Notes: generated by a model from the letters alone, not told the origin. Shown: positions 7,874 through 18,273, numbered from the stretch's first letter. The stretch: 64,000 bases of DNA from Limnohabitans planktonicus II-D5 (GCF_001270065.2 NZ_LFYT02000020.1:18595-82594); one strand, 5' to 3'. Numbers and translations: made by a program.

Positions 7874-8647
7874 TCACACCGCCTGGGCCAGCGCCACAAA
7901 CTCCGCGACAGGCACCTCTTCGGCGCGACGCTGCACATCGAATTCGCCGCCAAATCCTTTTTCATCCAGCCATTTGCCCAGGGTATTGCGCAAAATCTTT
8001 CGCCGCTGGCTGAAAGCGACTTGCACCAGGGTTTCCAACGTTCTGACATCGACCACAGGAGGCTTGGCCAGGGGCAACATGCGCACCACGGCACTGTCCA
8101 CACGCGGGGGTGGGTCAAAGCTTTCTGGCGGCACGAACAGCACATTGTCCATGTCGTAGCGCCACTGCAGCATGACCGACAAACGGCTGTAATCAGACGT
8201 GCAGGGCTTGGCCACCATGCGGTCAATGACTTCTTTTTGCAACATGAAGTGCTGGTCTTCAATCACCTCCACATGCGCCAACAAATGAAACAAGATGGGC
8301 GTGGAGATGTTGTAGGGCAGATTGCCCACCACCCGAATGCGCTGCGGCAAGTCGGCGCTTTGTTGCATCTGTGCGGCCAAAGCCGTGAAATCGACCTTCA
8401 ACACGTCCGACTCCACCACCGAAAGATGCGGGTGTTCGCGCAATCGCACCGCCAGATCACGGTCAAGCTCAACCACCGTCAGATGGCCCAGCCGCTCGAC
8501 CAAGGGCTGGGTCAGTGCGGCCAGGCCCGGGCCGATCTCGACCATGGGTTGTCCGGCTTGCGGGGCAATGGCATCAACGATGGCATCAATGATGCCGCCG
8601 TCGGTCAAAAAGTGTTGTCCGAAGCGTTTTCGCGCAATGTGCTTCAT
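7874..8647 (-). CDS. rsmA: 16S rRNA dimethyladenosine transferase RsmA (KsgA)
   Basis: Dimethylates A1518 and A1519 near the 3' end of 16S rRNA during small-subunit assembly, using S-adenosylmethionine. The N-terminus KRFGQHFL is the standard RsmA signature, followed by the SAM-binding motif [11 protein letters not shown] and the catalytic NLPYNIS motif. At 257 residues it has the usual length. Longer upstream reading is possible, but the ATG at 8647 gives the conserved [13 protein letters not shown] start. The surA stop overlaps this ATG (ATGA), so the gene is translated together with surA in the lptD-surA-rsmA run. The order is conserved in many proteobacteria, where pdxA often follows surA. 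It does not here. Confidence 0.96.
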   Translation of the reverse strand: MKHIARKRFGQHFLTDGGIIDAIVDAIAPQAGQPMVEIGPGLAALTQPLVERLGHLTVVELDRDLAVRLREHPHLSVVESDVLKVDFTALAAQMQQSADLPQRIRVVGNLPYNISTPILFHLLAHVEVIEDQHFMLQKEVIDRMVAKPCTSDYSRLSVMLQWRYDMDNVLFVPPESFDPPPRVDSAVVRMLPLAKPPVVDVRTLETLVQVAFSQRRKILRNTLGKWLDEKGFGGEFDVQRRAEEVPVAEFVALAQAV

Positions 8648-9984
8648 TGCGCGGGCTCGCGCATCTCGACGTAGGCACGCCCTCGCACATCTTCCACCCA
8701 AGCTGCGTAGGCCTCTTCCAGCTTTTTCTCGCGCAGGGCATTGCGCGCGAAGCTGCGCTGGTCCTGCTCGCTCATGGGCGCATTGCGGCGATCCGTCACC
8801 TCGATCAAATGAACCCCGAAACGCGACACCAAAGGCTCACCGACTTGACCGGGACGCAAGCTGTTCATGACTTGCTCGAACTCCGGCACAAACATGCCTG
8901 CGTTCGCCCACCCCAGATCGCCCCCTTGCTGGGCGCTGCCGTCTTGCGAGAGCTGGCGGGCCAACGCTGCAAAATCGGCTTTGCCCGACACAATGCTCTG
9001 CCTAACCTCACTCAAACGGGCCACAGCCTGCGCCTGCGACATCTGGGCAGAAGGCCGCAGCAAAATGTGGCGAGCACGCGTCTGTGTGGCCATCAGAGTG
9101 GCCGGGCCTTGACGCCGCTCCATCAGTTTGAGGATGTGAAAACCAGCACCGGAGCGCACCACATCCGATGTCATGCCGACCTGAAGCTTGCGTGTGGCTT
9201 CTACAAACAGTTCAGGGTAGCGCTCTGCGGGTCGCAAGCCCATTACGCCGCCATTGGCACCACGGTCGCTGGCTTGGGAAAAGCTTTTGGCCAGCTCGGC
9301 AAAGTTGTCCCCACTTCGGGCACGCCGTGCCACCACGGTCGCCTTCTCGGACAAGACCTTGATCTGCGCCTCGCTGGAGTTTTCAGGCACTTCAATCAAG
9401 ATCATGGCCAGATTCAGGTCCACCTGCCCTTGTGCGCCCTGGTCTTTCAGAAGCTCTCGCAGGTGCTGCTCCACCTCCAGATCGCTCACCCGAATGCGAC
9501 CTTCAACATCGCGCTCCCGAACGCGGGAAATCATCAGCTGTTGACGCAATTGCTCTCGGTAGCTGGCCACACTCATGCCGTCTTGTACCAGCCGCTTGCG
9601 AAATTCATCGCGCGTGAGCTGGTTGCTGCTGGCCACATTCATTTCTGCCTGGTCCAGCGCTTCGTCGTCGATCCTGATGCCGCTTTCGCGGGCCTGTTGG
9701 ACTTGCGCTTTTTGGTTGATCAATTGCTCCAGCGCCAAGCGGGCGATGTCCTCGGCACTGGTTTTTTGCCCCTGGGCTGCGGCCTCTTTGATCATGCGCT
9801 GGCGCAATGCCTGCACTTCCTGGTTGGTGATGGGTTCTGAATTGACCACCGCCACAATGAAGTCGGCTTGCCGAACGGCGGTAGCGGGCGCTTGAGCCCA
9901 GGCGCCGGAGAGCCCCAACAAACTGGAAAGCCCGAATGCGCCGACCAGGCAGGCCGAACGGGCAGAGAAAAAACGATCATTCAT
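8644..9984 (-). CDS. surA: Periplasmic chaperone/peptidyl-prolyl isomerase SurA
   Basis: Periplasmic chaperone that helps fold outer-membrane proteins, LptD among them. The N-terminus ([20 protein letters not shown] to SGAWAQA) is a Sec signal peptide of about 32 residues. An N-terminal SurA chaperone domain follows, then two parvulin PPIase domains, the second being the better preserved (ARHILLRPS and [17 protein letters not shown]). The protein is 446 residues. The start at 9984 is chosen because it begins the signal peptide; earlier in-frame starts lie inside lptD. It overlaps the end of lptD by eight bases and the start of rsmA by four. Confidence 0.94.
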   Translation of the reverse strand: MNDRFFSARSACLVGAFGLSSLLGLSGAWAQAPATAVRQADFIVAVVNSEPITNQEVQALRQRMIKEAAAQGQKTSAEDIARLALEQLINQKAQVQQARESGIRIDDEALDQAEMNVASSNQLTRDEFRKRLVQDGMSVASYREQLRQQLMISRVRERDVEGRIRVSDLEVEQHLRELLKDQGAQGQVDLNLAMILIEVPENSSEAQIKVLSEKATVVARRARSGDNFAELAKSFSQASDRGANGGVMGLRPAERYPELFVEATRKLQVGMTSDVVRSGAGFHILKLMERRQGPATLMATQTRARHILLRPSAQMSQAQAVARLSEVRQSIVSGKADFAALARQLSQDGSAQQGGDLGWANAGMFVPEFEQVMNSLRPGQVGEPLVSRFGVHLIEVTDRRNAPMSEQDQRSFARNALREKKLEEAYAAWVEDVRGRAYVEMREPAQ

Positions 9985-12406
9985 AGTGCTGAAATCGACT
10001 GGGTTGAACGGTGCTGTCACGCAAAAATTGGTAACGCGGAATATTGGTTTTGAGTGCCTGCAATGGACTGGAGCCCACACTGGCCAGCCCCACAAACTCG
10101 ATCTGGAACAACAAGCGGCTGGTGGCCGAAGTCACGGTGCTTTGCAGCCGCTCCAAGGCGATGCGGCCCAGCCAGCAGCCCGCATCGTATTCGAGACCCA
10201 TCAGCGAGTCCACGACACGGTTTTCTTTCAAACTGAAATTGAGCCGCCCGACAGAGTACCAGCGGTCAGGCCCCAGGCCCTGACCGGCAGTGCGCGTCCA
10301 AGCCGATTCGGCTTGCCGGTCAGAGCGCCCAAGCAAATCACTCAGGGGCCACTGCCAGCCTACATCGAGCATCTCGGTGGATGGCGTCAACTGGTTGTTC
10401 AGGCGATAGGCCGCATTGAACACGCGGTAAGGGCTGGGGGTGTAACGCGCTTGCAACGTGGTGCGGCTGATCTGGTCAGTCTGGCTGTTGACCTGAATGG
10501 TTGAATCAAATGCCCAGCGGTCATCCCAGCGAATACCTGCACCCAGCAAAAGATCACTCAGGCCGCTGGCAGCAGCAGCCTGGCCCGGCAACACCACCTG
10601 TTGACTTGCAAAGCGGATGCGTTGGGCCATGCCCACACGCAACATCTCTGCGCCCGTGCTGGCATCAAAGAATCGGCTGTTCACGCCCAAGGTGACCGCA
10701 TCGGTGTCCACCAAACGATCCTGGCCCACATAGGGGTTTTCGCTGTAAATGGTGGACAAATTGAAGTCCGCAGGACCGCTGTCATAGACCGGCAGCTGGC
10801 TTTGCTGGCGGTAGGGGGTGCGGGCATAAAAGGCCCTCGGCTCCAAAGTCTGCACCACATCGCGGCCAAACCACTGGGTTTCGCGCTCGAACACCAGGCC
10901 CGAATCCACACTGAAAGTGGGCAATACCCGGTTGACGGAGGTCGCGCCATCGTCCAGCGCACGGTCCATTTGATAGCGCGTGGCATGCAACTGTATTTTG
11001 GGCGTGACAAAACCCCAGGGCCTGATCCACGGGCGGCTGACCTGGGCTTGCACATAACTGCGTTCGCCATTGCGCAAGCTGGCCAATGTGGCAGCGCTCA
11101 CATTCGGCATGCGGGAATAATCGGCCTCAAACCGAGTGGTGTCGCCCACCACGGACCAGTCCAAACCCTCTGGATTCCACTGGCCATAGCGCATGGTGAT
11201 TTGAGGCGCGCGGTCGTAAGGCGGGGTAATGGCCGAGCTCACATCCTGCAGGGTTTGCCAGCGCTGCACCATGGCGCTCATGCTGAAATTGCCCCGCCCC
11301 CAGGACAAAACACCCGTGGACGGCAGCAAGCGCTGCTTGAGCGCCAGACCGGCACGAGAAAAATCGCGCCAATAGTTGTCATCACTCACGCGGTTAAGGG
11401 TCAAACCCAGGCCCACTCGCCCCACCCCATCAATACCCGTCTCAATGGAGCCGCTGTGCTGAGTGCTCAAGCCCCAGCGATTGGTTTGTCGCAATTTGTC
11501 CGTCGGCATCAGGTTCAGCCTGACCTGCCCTCGGTAATCCGGCTCCAGATAGCGGAACTCACTGTCTGCGGCCACCCCCCGATTGCTCATGATCTCGGTG
11601 GTGACCGTCAGATCGCGGTTGGGCGCCAGGTCCATGTAGTAGGGTTGTGAAATCAGCACCCCACTGGTGGTGTCCACGCCCACCAAAGCCGGCAGCAGAC
11701 CCGACTGCCGCCCCGATGTCAGCGGGAAACTGACCACGGGTGAGGCCAGAATCGGCACCCCCTGAAAGCGCAGCTGCACGTTTTCGGCGCGGGCGCGCTG
11801 CTCCTCTTCGTCAATCGTCATCTGCGTGGACTTGAGCACCCAATCGGGCAACCACTCCGGGCCAGGAATGCGGCGGCAAGTGGTGTAAGTGGCTTGGCGC
11901 ACGATGGCCCGCTTGTCATCGACGAACTCCACCTCTGAAGCTGTGCCATAGCCGCCTGTGCCATAAAGCTCGAAATCGGGTTTTTCAAACTTGCCCTTGA
12001 AACTGTCCATTTGCAGCGTCAAGCGCGGCCCGACAAACAAACTGCCGTCGCGGCTCACGCGCACCTGGCCTGTGGCCTGCACCACGTCCTGTGTCTGGTC
12101 GTAATCCAGTCTGTTCGCTTGCACACTCAAGCCGGGGCGCCGGATCATCGCCTGGCCAAGAATCTGCATGTCCATGTCTGGACGGGCGGTCACCTGCTCG
12201 CCGCCCAGAAACACAGCCCCCTCGCTTTGCTGGCGACTGGAAATCTTTTCCTCCAGCATCGGGCTGGTGCGCAAAATCAAACCCTGGGCCTGCGCCTGAA
12301 CGGCCCCTGCATCCAGCGCCAACAACACAGCCACCACCACGGCACGCAAGGCGCAGGGGGATTGAAGAGCAAGCGGCAAAGAATTCAAGGCCAAACGTTG
12401 GGTCAC
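9977..12406 (-). CDS. lptD: LPS assembly outer-membrane protein LptD
   Basis: Outer-membrane beta-barrel that, with LptE, inserts lipopolysaccharide into the outer leaflet. The 809-residue protein starts with a signal peptide (cleavage after about residue 40, GAVQAQAQG). A periplasmic OstA/LptA-like jellyroll is seen around LSVQANRLDYDQTQDVVQATGQVRVS, and a long C-terminal barrel follows. Cysteines are present in TTCRRIPG and DAGCWLG, in line with the disulphide-stabilised architecture. It is the first gene of the lptD-surA-rsmA run and is divergent from amgK with 81 bp between. Co-transcription with its own chaperone SurA is a known arrangement. Confidence 0.95.
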   Translation of the reverse strand: MTQRLALNSLPLALQSPCALRAVVVAVLLALDAGAVQAQAQGLILRTSPMLEEKISSRQQSEGAVFLGGEQVTARPDMDMQILGQAMIRRPGLSVQANRLDYDQTQDVVQATGQVRVSRDGSLFVGPRLTLQMDSFKGKFEKPDFELYGTGGYGTASEVEFVDDKRAIVRQATYTTCRRIPGPEWLPDWVLKSTQMTIDEEEQRARAENVQLRFQGVPILASPVVSFPLTSGRQSGLLPALVGVDTTSGVLISQPYYMDLAPNRDLTVTTEIMSNRGVAADSEFRYLEPDYRGQVRLNLMPTDKLRQTNRWGLSTQHSGSIETGIDGVGRVGLGLTLNRVSDDNYWRDFSRAGLALKQRLLPSTGVLSWGRGNFSMSAMVQRWQTLQDVSSAITPPYDRAPQITMRYGQWNPEGLDWSVVGDTTRFEADYSRMPNVSAATLASLRNGERSYVQAQVSRPWIRPWGFVTPKIQLHATRYQMDRALDDGATSVNRVLPTFSVDSGLVFERETQWFGRDVVQTLEPRAFYARTPYRQQSQLPVYDSGPADFNLSTIYSENPYVGQDRLVDTDAVTLGVNSRFFDASTGAEMLRVGMAQRIRFASQQVVLPGQAAAASGLSDLLLGAGIRWDDRWAFDSTIQVNSQTDQISRTTLQARYTPSPYRVFNAAYRLNNQLTPSTEMLDVGWQWPLSDLLGRSDRQAESAWTRTAGQGLGPDRWYSVGRLNFSLKENRVVDSLMGLEYDAGCWLGRIALERLQSTVTSATSRLLFQIEFVGLASVGSSPLQALKTNIPRYQFLRDSTVQPSRFQHYE

Positions 12407-12487
12407 AAATGGGGGAGAAGTTCGGAGATCGGCGCGTCAGGAGACTCAAGAGAGCGTGCAAACAGGCTTTGTAAAATGCGATTATCC

Positions 12488-13594
12488 ATGAGCCCACACG
12501 CCCCCTCCCTCCCCACCGACGCAGTCACCTGGACCGACCCGGCCCGCCACGCCTTGTTTGACCGCTGGATCACCGACATCGCCCCCTCCCAAGGGCTCGT
12601 GTCCACTTCACTGCGCATCGCCTCTGCAGACGCCAGCTTTCGCCGCTACCTGCGGGTGGACACCGTGCAGGGCGAAAGCCGCATCGTCATGGACGCGCCA
12701 CCCGACAAGGAAAACTCCGAGCCCTTTGTGCGCATTGCCGCCTTGATGAAGGCCGCAGGTCTGAATGCACCCGAGGTGCTGGACTGGCACGAAGCCCACG
12801 GCTTCATGCTGTTGACCGACCTGGGTGACGCCACCATGATGTCGGCCATCGACCCCGAGCGCCCCCAGGCCAACCATGGCCTCTACATGCAGGCGGTGGA
12901 CACGCTAGTGCAGTGGCAGCTGGCCTCGCGCCCCGGCGTGCTGCCGCCCTATGATGCCGATTTGCTGAACCGCGAACTGAGCCTGTTTCCTGATTGGTAT
13001 TTGGCCCAGCACCGGGGCGTGCAGCTGCAAGGTGCGCAGCGCGAGGTGTTTGACAAGGCCTTCGCCTTGATCGTGCAACGCAACCTGGCCGCGCCCAGCG
13101 TGTATGTGCACCGCGACTTCATGCCGCGCAATTTGATGATGCCGTTTGGCGCGAATCCACAGCTGGGCGCCCAACTCGGCGTTTTGGACTTCCAGGACGC
13201 GGTCTACGGCCCCATCAGCTACGACATCGCCAGCCTGATGCGCGACGCCTTCCTCACCTGGGACGAAGACTTTGTGCTCGACATCACCATCCGCTATTGG
13301 GAAAAAGCCCGCAAGGCGGGGCTGATGGACTTTGAAGACTGGCACAGCGACTTTGGTGCGTTTTACCGCGCCGTGGAATGGATGGGCCTGCAGCGCCACC
13401 TGAAAGTGGCCGGCATCTTTGCCCGCCTGACCTTGCGCGACGGCAAACCCAAATACCTGGCCGATGCGCCGCGCTTCATCCACTACATCCGCAGCACCTG
13501 TGACCGTTACCGCGAACTGGGCCCGCTGCTGAAATTGATCGACGAGATCGAAGGCACCACGCCTCAGGTCGGCTTTGCCTACGGGCGCATGTGA
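12488..13594 (+). CDS. amgK: Phosphotransferase of the AmgK type (N-acetylmuramate/N-acetylglucosamine kinase)
   Basis: Aminoglycoside-phosphotransferase-fold kinase. Members encoded opposite lptD (AmgK) phosphorylate MurNAc and GlcNAc at the anomeric position in cell-wall recycling. The catalytic loop VHRDFMPRNLM and the metal-binding VLDFQDAVYGP are intact, and the protein has 368 residues. An ATG four codons earlier (12476) is the alternative start; neither has a strong ribosome site. In Pseudomonas amgK is followed by murU, the partner nucleotidyltransferase. Here rsmE follows directly with overlapping codons, so murU would have to be elsewhere. The function assignment rests on the fold plus the lptD neighbourhood. 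Confidence 0.78.
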   Translation: MSPHAPSLPTDAVTWTDPARHALFDRWITDIAPSQGLVSTSLRIASADASFRRYLRVDTVQGESRIVMDAPPDKENSEPFVRIAALMKAAGLNAPEVLDWHEAHGFMLLTDLGDATMMSAIDPERPQANHGLYMQAVDTLVQWQLASRPGVLPPYDADLLNRELSLFPDWYLAQHRGVQLQGAQREVFDKAFALIVQRNLAAPSVYVHRDFMPRNLMMPFGANPQLGAQLGVLDFQDAVYGPISYDIASLMRDAFLTWDEDFVLDITIRYWEKARKAGLMDFEDWHSDFGAFYRAVEWMGLQRHLKVAGIFARLTLRDGKPKYLADAPRFIHYIRSTCDRYRELGPLLKLIDEIEGTTPQVGFAYGRM

Positions 13595-13596
13595 GC

Positions 13597-14298
13597 ATGC
13601 CGCGCTTTTATTGCCCCGCCCCTTTGGCCACAGGCTTGGCGCTCAGCCTGCCCGCTGGCGCGGCCCGCCATGTGCAAGTGTTGCGAATGCAGCCGGGCGA
13701 TGTGATCACCTTGTTCAACGGGGAAGGCGGCGAGTTTGACGCCACCGTCACCCGCATGGGCCGCAGCGATGTGGAGGTGGAAGTGGGGGCGCACCACGCG
13801 GTGGAGCGTGAAGCCGCCCGCGCCGTGCATTTGCTGGCCGGTATCACCGCCAATGAGCGCATGGACTGGCTGGTCGAAAAAGCCACTGAGCTGGGCGTGG
13901 CCAGCATCACACCCCTGGTGGCCGAGCGCAGCGTGCTCAAGCTCAAAGGCGAACGCGCCGAGAAAAAACTGGCGCACTGGCAAGGCGTGGCCGTGGCTGC
14001 GGCTGAGCAGTGCGGCCGCAACCGGGTGCCCACGGTGCACGCGGCCGTCACCCTCAAAGAGTGGTTGGCGCGGGCCGAAGCCGGGGAGCGCTGGGTGTTG
14101 TCTTTGTCAGAAGGCACACAAGGCCTGTCAGCCATGACCGGCAGCGGCCCCGTCACGGTGCTCAGCGGCCCCGAAGGGGGCCTGAGCCCCAGCGAAGAAG
14201 CCAGCGCCCTGGCCGCAGGATTTACCCCCATCACATTGGGCCCACGCGTGCTGCGGGCCGAAACCGCGCCCTTGGCGGTGCTGGCCATTTGCGCCTGA
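13597..14298 (+). CDS. rsmE: 16S rRNA m3U1498 methyltransferase RsmE
   Basis: SPOUT-class enzyme that methylates N3 of U1498 in 16S rRNA. An N-terminal PUA-like domain (MPRFYCPAPL, HVQVLRMQPGD) is followed by the knotted methyltransferase domain with the motifs ERMDWLVEKATELGV, QCGRNRVP, GPEGGLSPSE and LGPRVLRAETAPL, all diagnostic of RsmE. It has 233 residues. A GTG two codons earlier (13591) overlaps the amgK stop and could be used instead. The cluster with amgK is tight, so translation is probably coupled. Confidence 0.95.
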   Translation: MPRFYCPAPLATGLALSLPAGAARHVQVLRMQPGDVITLFNGEGGEFDATVTRMGRSDVEVEVGAHHAVEREAARAVHLLAGITANERMDWLVEKATELGVASITPLVAERSVLKLKGERAEKKLAHWQGVAVAAAEQCGRNRVPTVHAAVTLKEWLARAEAGERWVLSLSEGTQGLSAMTGSGPVTVLSGPEGGLSPSEEASALAAGFTPITLGPRVLRAETAPLAVLAICA

Positions 14299-14321
14299 CC
14301 TTGCCAGCGATGGGTTCCTGT

Positions 14322-14391
14322 CTAGGAGCCCACACCGTGGGCGATGGGTTGTGGTCCGCAGGGCATCGCTTGCAGGCAAGCTATAAAGACC
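14322..14391. repeat. Dispersed TAGGAGCC-type palindromic repeat
   Basis: TAGGAGCCCACACCGTGGG followed by CGATGGGTTGTGG and GCATCGCTTGCAGGCAAGCT. It is related to the copies at 24792, 30794 and 38331. It resembles the extragenic palindromes common in Pseudomonas and Burkholderiales. It fills most of the gap between rsmE and the MFS gene. Confidence 0.6.
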
Positions 14392-14519
14392 AGCAGCCAC
14401 AGATTCGTAACCATCTCACACAGAGGTGGGTGAGACTGGGGGCTTCAGCCAAGGCAACAGGTTTTTATTTGAGCCAAGGCGACACATCTTCATAAGTGGC
14501 TGGCGATACACTGCCCTTC

Positions 14520-15698
14520 ATGAACCCCAACTTGATCCTCCTGACGCTCTGCCAGGGCCTGTTTTTCACCAACAACGTCACCTTCATCGCCATCAATGGA
14601 CTGGTGGGTTTGTCCATGGCCCCGCTGGGCTGGATGGCCACTTTGCCCGTCATGGGCTATGTGGTGGGCGGTGCGCTGTCGACCGGGCTGGTGGCCAAGA
14701 GTCAGTCGCGCTGGGGGCGCAAAGTGTCTTTTCAGCTGGGGCTGGTGGTGGCTTTGTTTTCGGCGCTGCTGGCCGCTTATGCCGCCTGGAGCCACAACTT
14801 CTGGTTGCTGGTGGCGGCTACGGTCATTGCGGGTTACTACAGCGCCAACGGCCAGTTGTACCGTTTTGCAGCCGCCGAGTTGGCGGCGGACGGTTTCAAG
14901 GAAAAAGCGGTTTCGCTCGTTTTGGCCGGTGGCTTGATCGGCGCCATCGTCGGCCCCAACCTGGCGTCTCGCACACGCACCTTGTACGAGGTGCCTTTTT
15001 TGGGCGCTTACATGGCGCTGGGCATTGTGGCCATTTTGGCCATGGTGTGCATGGCCTTCATCCGCTTTCCGGCAGTGCCTGCCAAAAAGCCGGGCGACAG
15101 CGTGGGCAGGCCCCTGTCAGAGATCATGCGCCAGCCGGTGTTCATTGTGGCGGCGGCCGCTGCGGCGCTGAGCTACGGCGTGATGAACCTGCTGATGGCC
15201 GCCACGCCGCTGGCCATGCAGGTGTGCGGCTTCAGTTTTGACGATGCGGCGCTGGTGTTGGAGTGGCATGTGATCGGCATGTTCGCGCCGGGCTTTTTCA
15301 CGGGGCACCTGATCAAGAAATTTGGCACGCTGCAGATCATGGCGGTGGGCGTGTTGATCAACTTTGTGTGCATCGCGATTGCCCTGTCGGGCGTGGAGTT
15401 GCACCAGTTCCTGATCTCGCTGTTCTTGCTGGGGCTGGGCTGGAATTTCCTGTTCACCGGCAGCACCACGCTGGCCATGAAGGCATGGACCCCCGCCGAG
15501 AAAGACCGGGGTCAGGCGGCCATCAACTTCTTTGTGTTCGCCACCATGGCCGTGACCTCGTTCGCATCAGGCGCTTTGGTCACCACACAGGGCTGGACTT
15601 GGCTCAACATCGGCTCGCTCTTGCCTGTGGCCCTGACGGGCGCAGCCTTGGTGTGGATGGTGGTCAAGCAGAAAAACGTGCCAGCAACCACGGCTTGA
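14520..15698 (+). CDS. MFS transporter
   Basis: Major facilitator superfamily permease, 392 residues from the ATG at 14520, with about 12 membrane segments and the short loop 2-3 motif read as KSQSRWGRKVSF. The protein lacks close resemblance to a drug- or sugar-specific subfamily, so no substrate is proposed. An upstream TTG/GTG start (14496) is possible, but the ATG begins the usual NPNLILLTLCQGLFF first helix. The 3' end overlaps the convergent alpha/beta hydrolase gene by 35 bp, so the two transcripts would be antisense to each other there. Confidence 0.85.
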   Translation: MNPNLILLTLCQGLFFTNNVTFIAINGLVGLSMAPLGWMATLPVMGYVVGGALSTGLVAKSQSRWGRKVSFQLGLVVALFSALLAAYAAWSHNFWLLVAATVIAGYYSANGQLYRFAAAELAADGFKEKAVSLVLAGGLIGAIVGPNLASRTRTLYEVPFLGAYMALGIVAILAMVCMAFIRFPAVPAKKPGDSVGRPLSEIMRQPVFIVAAAAAALSYGVMNLLMAATPLAMQVCGFSFDDAALVLEWHVIGMFAPGFFTGHLIKKFGTLQIMAVGVLINFVCIAIALSGVELHQFLISLFLLGLGWNFLFTGSTTLAMKAWTPAEKDRGQAAINFFVFATMAVTSFASGALVTTQGWTWLNIGSLLPVALTGAALVWMVVKQKNVPATTA

Positions 15699-16521
15699 GC
15701 AGGCTGTAGACCTGCTCGCGCTCGGGGTCGTGAAAGATCTCGTGGTACATGGCCTCAAAGCAATGCGCCTGCACCACCTCTGCGGGCGCTGAGCGGGCAA
15801 AGGCCGCACTGGCTCCCGCTTGCACCAGGTGGTCATCGCCCGCATACAGCAGCAAGGTGGGCACCGACCAGCGCGCAGCCTCTTCGACGGTGCGCGTGCC
15901 TTGCGACAAAATCCACGCGGCCAGCCCGATCGAAATGCGCCGGTGCACCCGCGGGTCGGCCTTGTAGGCCTGCACCTCGGCCGCATCCCGCGCGACAAAG
16001 TTGGCATCCAACCCGTTGTCCACGCACAGGTGCGGGGCCAGCTTGGGCAAGGTGGCCAGCAAGAGTTTTTGCAGCACATTGGGCGAAGCCCCGAGTGCGG
16101 GGGACGACAGCACCGCTGCGTCAACAGGGCGCAGCTGCTCGGCCAAGGCGCGGGCCACCACCAGGCCGCCCATGCTGTGGCCCAGCAGCACCAGGGGCAA
16201 ATTGGCGCTGTGCGGGTGCTGGCGCGTGGCGTCGATCACGCGGCCCAGATCAGCTTGCAGGCTGCCGGGGTGCAGCATGTCGCCGCGTGCGCCCTCAGAC
16301 TGGCCGTGGCCTTGCTGGTCGTAAGCACGCACAATGAAACCCCAGCTGCGCAATTGGGCAGCCAGTTCACCATAGCGCCCGGCGTGTTCGCCCAGCCCGT
16401 GCACCAGCAACACCGTGCCCAAGCCTGGTGTTACGTCGGGAAGTGGCCAGTCGTAGACCGCCAGCATGCCCGCTTCACCTTGCAAATCCGAGCGTGTGGG
16501 CTGAAAGGGTGGCTGGCTCAT
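15664..16521 (-). CDS. Alpha/beta hydrolase (monoacylglycerol lipase-like)
   Basis: Serine hydrolase of the Hydrolase_4/lysophospholipase group, 285 residues, cytoplasmic (no signal peptide). The oxyanion segment LLVHGLGEHAGRYGEL, the DQQGHGQSEG block and the nucleophile elbow GHSMGG are all present. The acid is in LLYAGDDHLV and the histidine in YHEIFHD. This is the layout of monoacylglycerol lipases. Its start overlaps the stop of the M20 peptidase gene (ATGA), so the two form one operon read on the minus strand. Confidence 0.87.
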   Translation of the reverse strand: MSQPPFQPTRSDLQGEAGMLAVYDWPLPDVTPGLGTVLLVHGLGEHAGRYGELAAQLRSWGFIVRAYDQQGHGQSEGARGDMLHPGSLQADLGRVIDATRQHPHSANLPLVLLGHSMGGLVVARALAEQLRPVDAAVLSSPALGASPNVLQKLLLATLPKLAPHLCVDNGLDANFVARDAAEVQAYKADPRVHRRISIGLAAWILSQGTRTVEEAARWSVPTLLLYAGDDHLVQAGASAAFARSAPAEVVQAHCFEAMYHEIFHDPEREQVYSLLKPWLLARFSA

Positions 16522-17999
16522 GGCATGCGGGCCATGACTTCGGCCACGGATGCCGTCAGCTTTTTGGCGTAGGGCACATGCAAGAACTCATTGGGCCCGT
16601 GTGCGTTGCTCTTGGGGCCGAGCACACCGCAGACCATCATCTGCGCTTTGGGGAAACCGGCACTCAGCATGTTCATGAGCGGGATGGTGCCGCCTTGGCC
16701 GATGTAACCCACACCAGCACCAAAGTGCGCCTGACTCGAGGCGTTGAGGGCTTGCTCGAACCATGGCAAGGTGTCGGGCGCGTTCCACCCCGTGGCACCG
16801 CCGCCTGATTCGAAGGTGACCTTGGCTTGGTAAGGCGCGTTGTCTTCGAGCAGGGCTTTCATCTCGGCCACGGCTTGCGCCGCGTCCACCAGGGGCGGCA
16901 GGCGCAGGCTGAGCTTGAAGGCGGTGTAGGGCCGCAGCACATTGCCCGCGTCTTTCAGCGCCGGAAAGCCTTCGGCCCCGGTCACGCTCAGCGTGGGTGT
17001 CCAGGTGCGGTTGAGCAAGGCTTGCGTGGGGTCGGTGGTGGTGGGCAGCGCAAAGCTGGTCGAGCCGCCGCAATCGTAGTGCGCCCAGGGGAAGCGCTTG
17101 TACACCTCGTCGCCCAAAATGGCGGCCGTGGCTTGCGCTTGCGCCAAGCGCTCGGCCGGCACTTCGCAGTGGAAGCTCGCGGGCAGCAGGCGGCCGGTGG
17201 CGCTGTCTTCCAACCGGTCAAGCACCTGGCGCATGATGCGAAAGCTCGACGGCACCAGGCCCGAGGCATCGCCCGAGTGGATGCCCTCGGTCAGCACCTG
17301 CACCTTGAGCGTGCCGCTGGCCATGCCGCGCAGGCTGGTGGTGAGCCACAGCTGGTCGTAGTTGCCCGCGCCGCTGTCCAGGCAAATCACCAGGCCCACA
17401 TCGCCCATGCGGGTGCGCAGCGCGTCCACATAAGGCAGCAAGTCATAAGAGCCGGATTCTTCGCAGGTCTCGATCAGGCCGACGATGCGCGGGTGCGGAG
17501 TCTTCTGGCTTTTGAGCGCCTGCACGGCCGCGATGCTGGCGTAGACCGCGTAACCATCGTCTGCGCCGCCTCGGCCATAAAGCTTGCCGTCTTCATAAAC
17601 AGGGGTCCATGGGCCAAGATCGTTGCGCCAGCCGTTGAACTCGGGCTGCTTGTCCAGGTGGCCGTACATCAGCACCGTTTGCCCCGAGCCCTCGCTGGCA
17701 GCGCGGGTGGCCGCCACTTCAAAAAACATGACCGGCGTGCGCCCGGGCAACTGGATGATCTCGAGCGACAGGCCTTCCACCTTCTGCGCCTCAACCCATT
17801 GCGCGGCGCGGCGCAGCACCGATTCGATGTGGCCGTGCGCGGCCCAGTCGGCGTCAAACGCGGGTGATTTGGCGGGGATTTCGATGTAATTTTTCAGCTC
17901 GGGCACGATGGTGCTGTCCCAGGCTTGGGTGACGTCGTTCAAGGCGCGGGCGCTGTCGAGCAGGCTGCCGGGCATTTCGCGGTGCAGGGGGGCGTTCAT
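16518..17999 (-). CDS. M20-family metallopeptidase (carnosinase/ArgE-DapE-like)
   Basis: Zinc-dependent M20 peptidase, 493 residues. Metal ligands and catalytic residues are read in YGHLDKQPE (His and the following Asp), GRGGADDGYA (bridging Asp), ETCEESGS (catalytic Glu pair) and CLDSGAGN. The middle part is the dimerisation domain. The large size and the HLDKQPE motif are like the dipeptidase branch (CNDP-type) rather than ArgE proper. The ATG at 17999 is preceded by GAGGAG at a good distance; longer frames extend upstream without a ribosome site. It is co-transcribed with the alpha/beta hydrolase. Confidence 0.87.
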   Translation of the reverse strand: MNAPLHREMPGSLLDSARALNDVTQAWDSTIVPELKNYIEIPAKSPAFDADWAAHGHIESVLRRAAQWVEAQKVEGLSLEIIQLPGRTPVMFFEVAATRAASEGSGQTVLMYGHLDKQPEFNGWRNDLGPWTPVYEDGKLYGRGGADDGYAVYASIAAVQALKSQKTPHPRIVGLIETCEESGSYDLLPYVDALRTRMGDVGLVICLDSGAGNYDQLWLTTSLRGMASGTLKVQVLTEGIHSGDASGLVPSSFRIMRQVLDRLEDSATGRLLPASFHCEVPAERLAQAQATAAILGDEVYKRFPWAHYDCGGSTSFALPTTTDPTQALLNRTWTPTLSVTGAEGFPALKDAGNVLRPYTAFKLSLRLPPLVDAAQAVAEMKALLEDNAPYQAKVTFESGGGATGWNAPDTLPWFEQALNASSQAHFGAGVGYIGQGGTIPLMNMLSAGFPKAQMMVCGVLGPKSNAHGPNEFLHVPYAKKLTASVAEVMARMP

Positions 18000-18273
18000 G
18001 TTGGGGGCTCCTCGGGTCGGCTCAAAAGAAAAACACTGTAGCGCGTTTGGGATCGGCTGGCCACGGCGAGCACGCAAGCCAATGAAAGCGCCATGGATGC
18101 AGCGCGCCAAGCCCGGTCGGGTCAAGCAAGAGGCTGGGTAGAACGCCGCCGTCAGGCATGACCCCAATCGTTGTTACAGTCTCGCCAACGCCCACCCCAC
18201 CCACAGCCTTCGGGCCTGAGGGGGGCTCACACCGACAACAAGCCGCCCAACAAGCAGCGAAAAAGGCTATCGC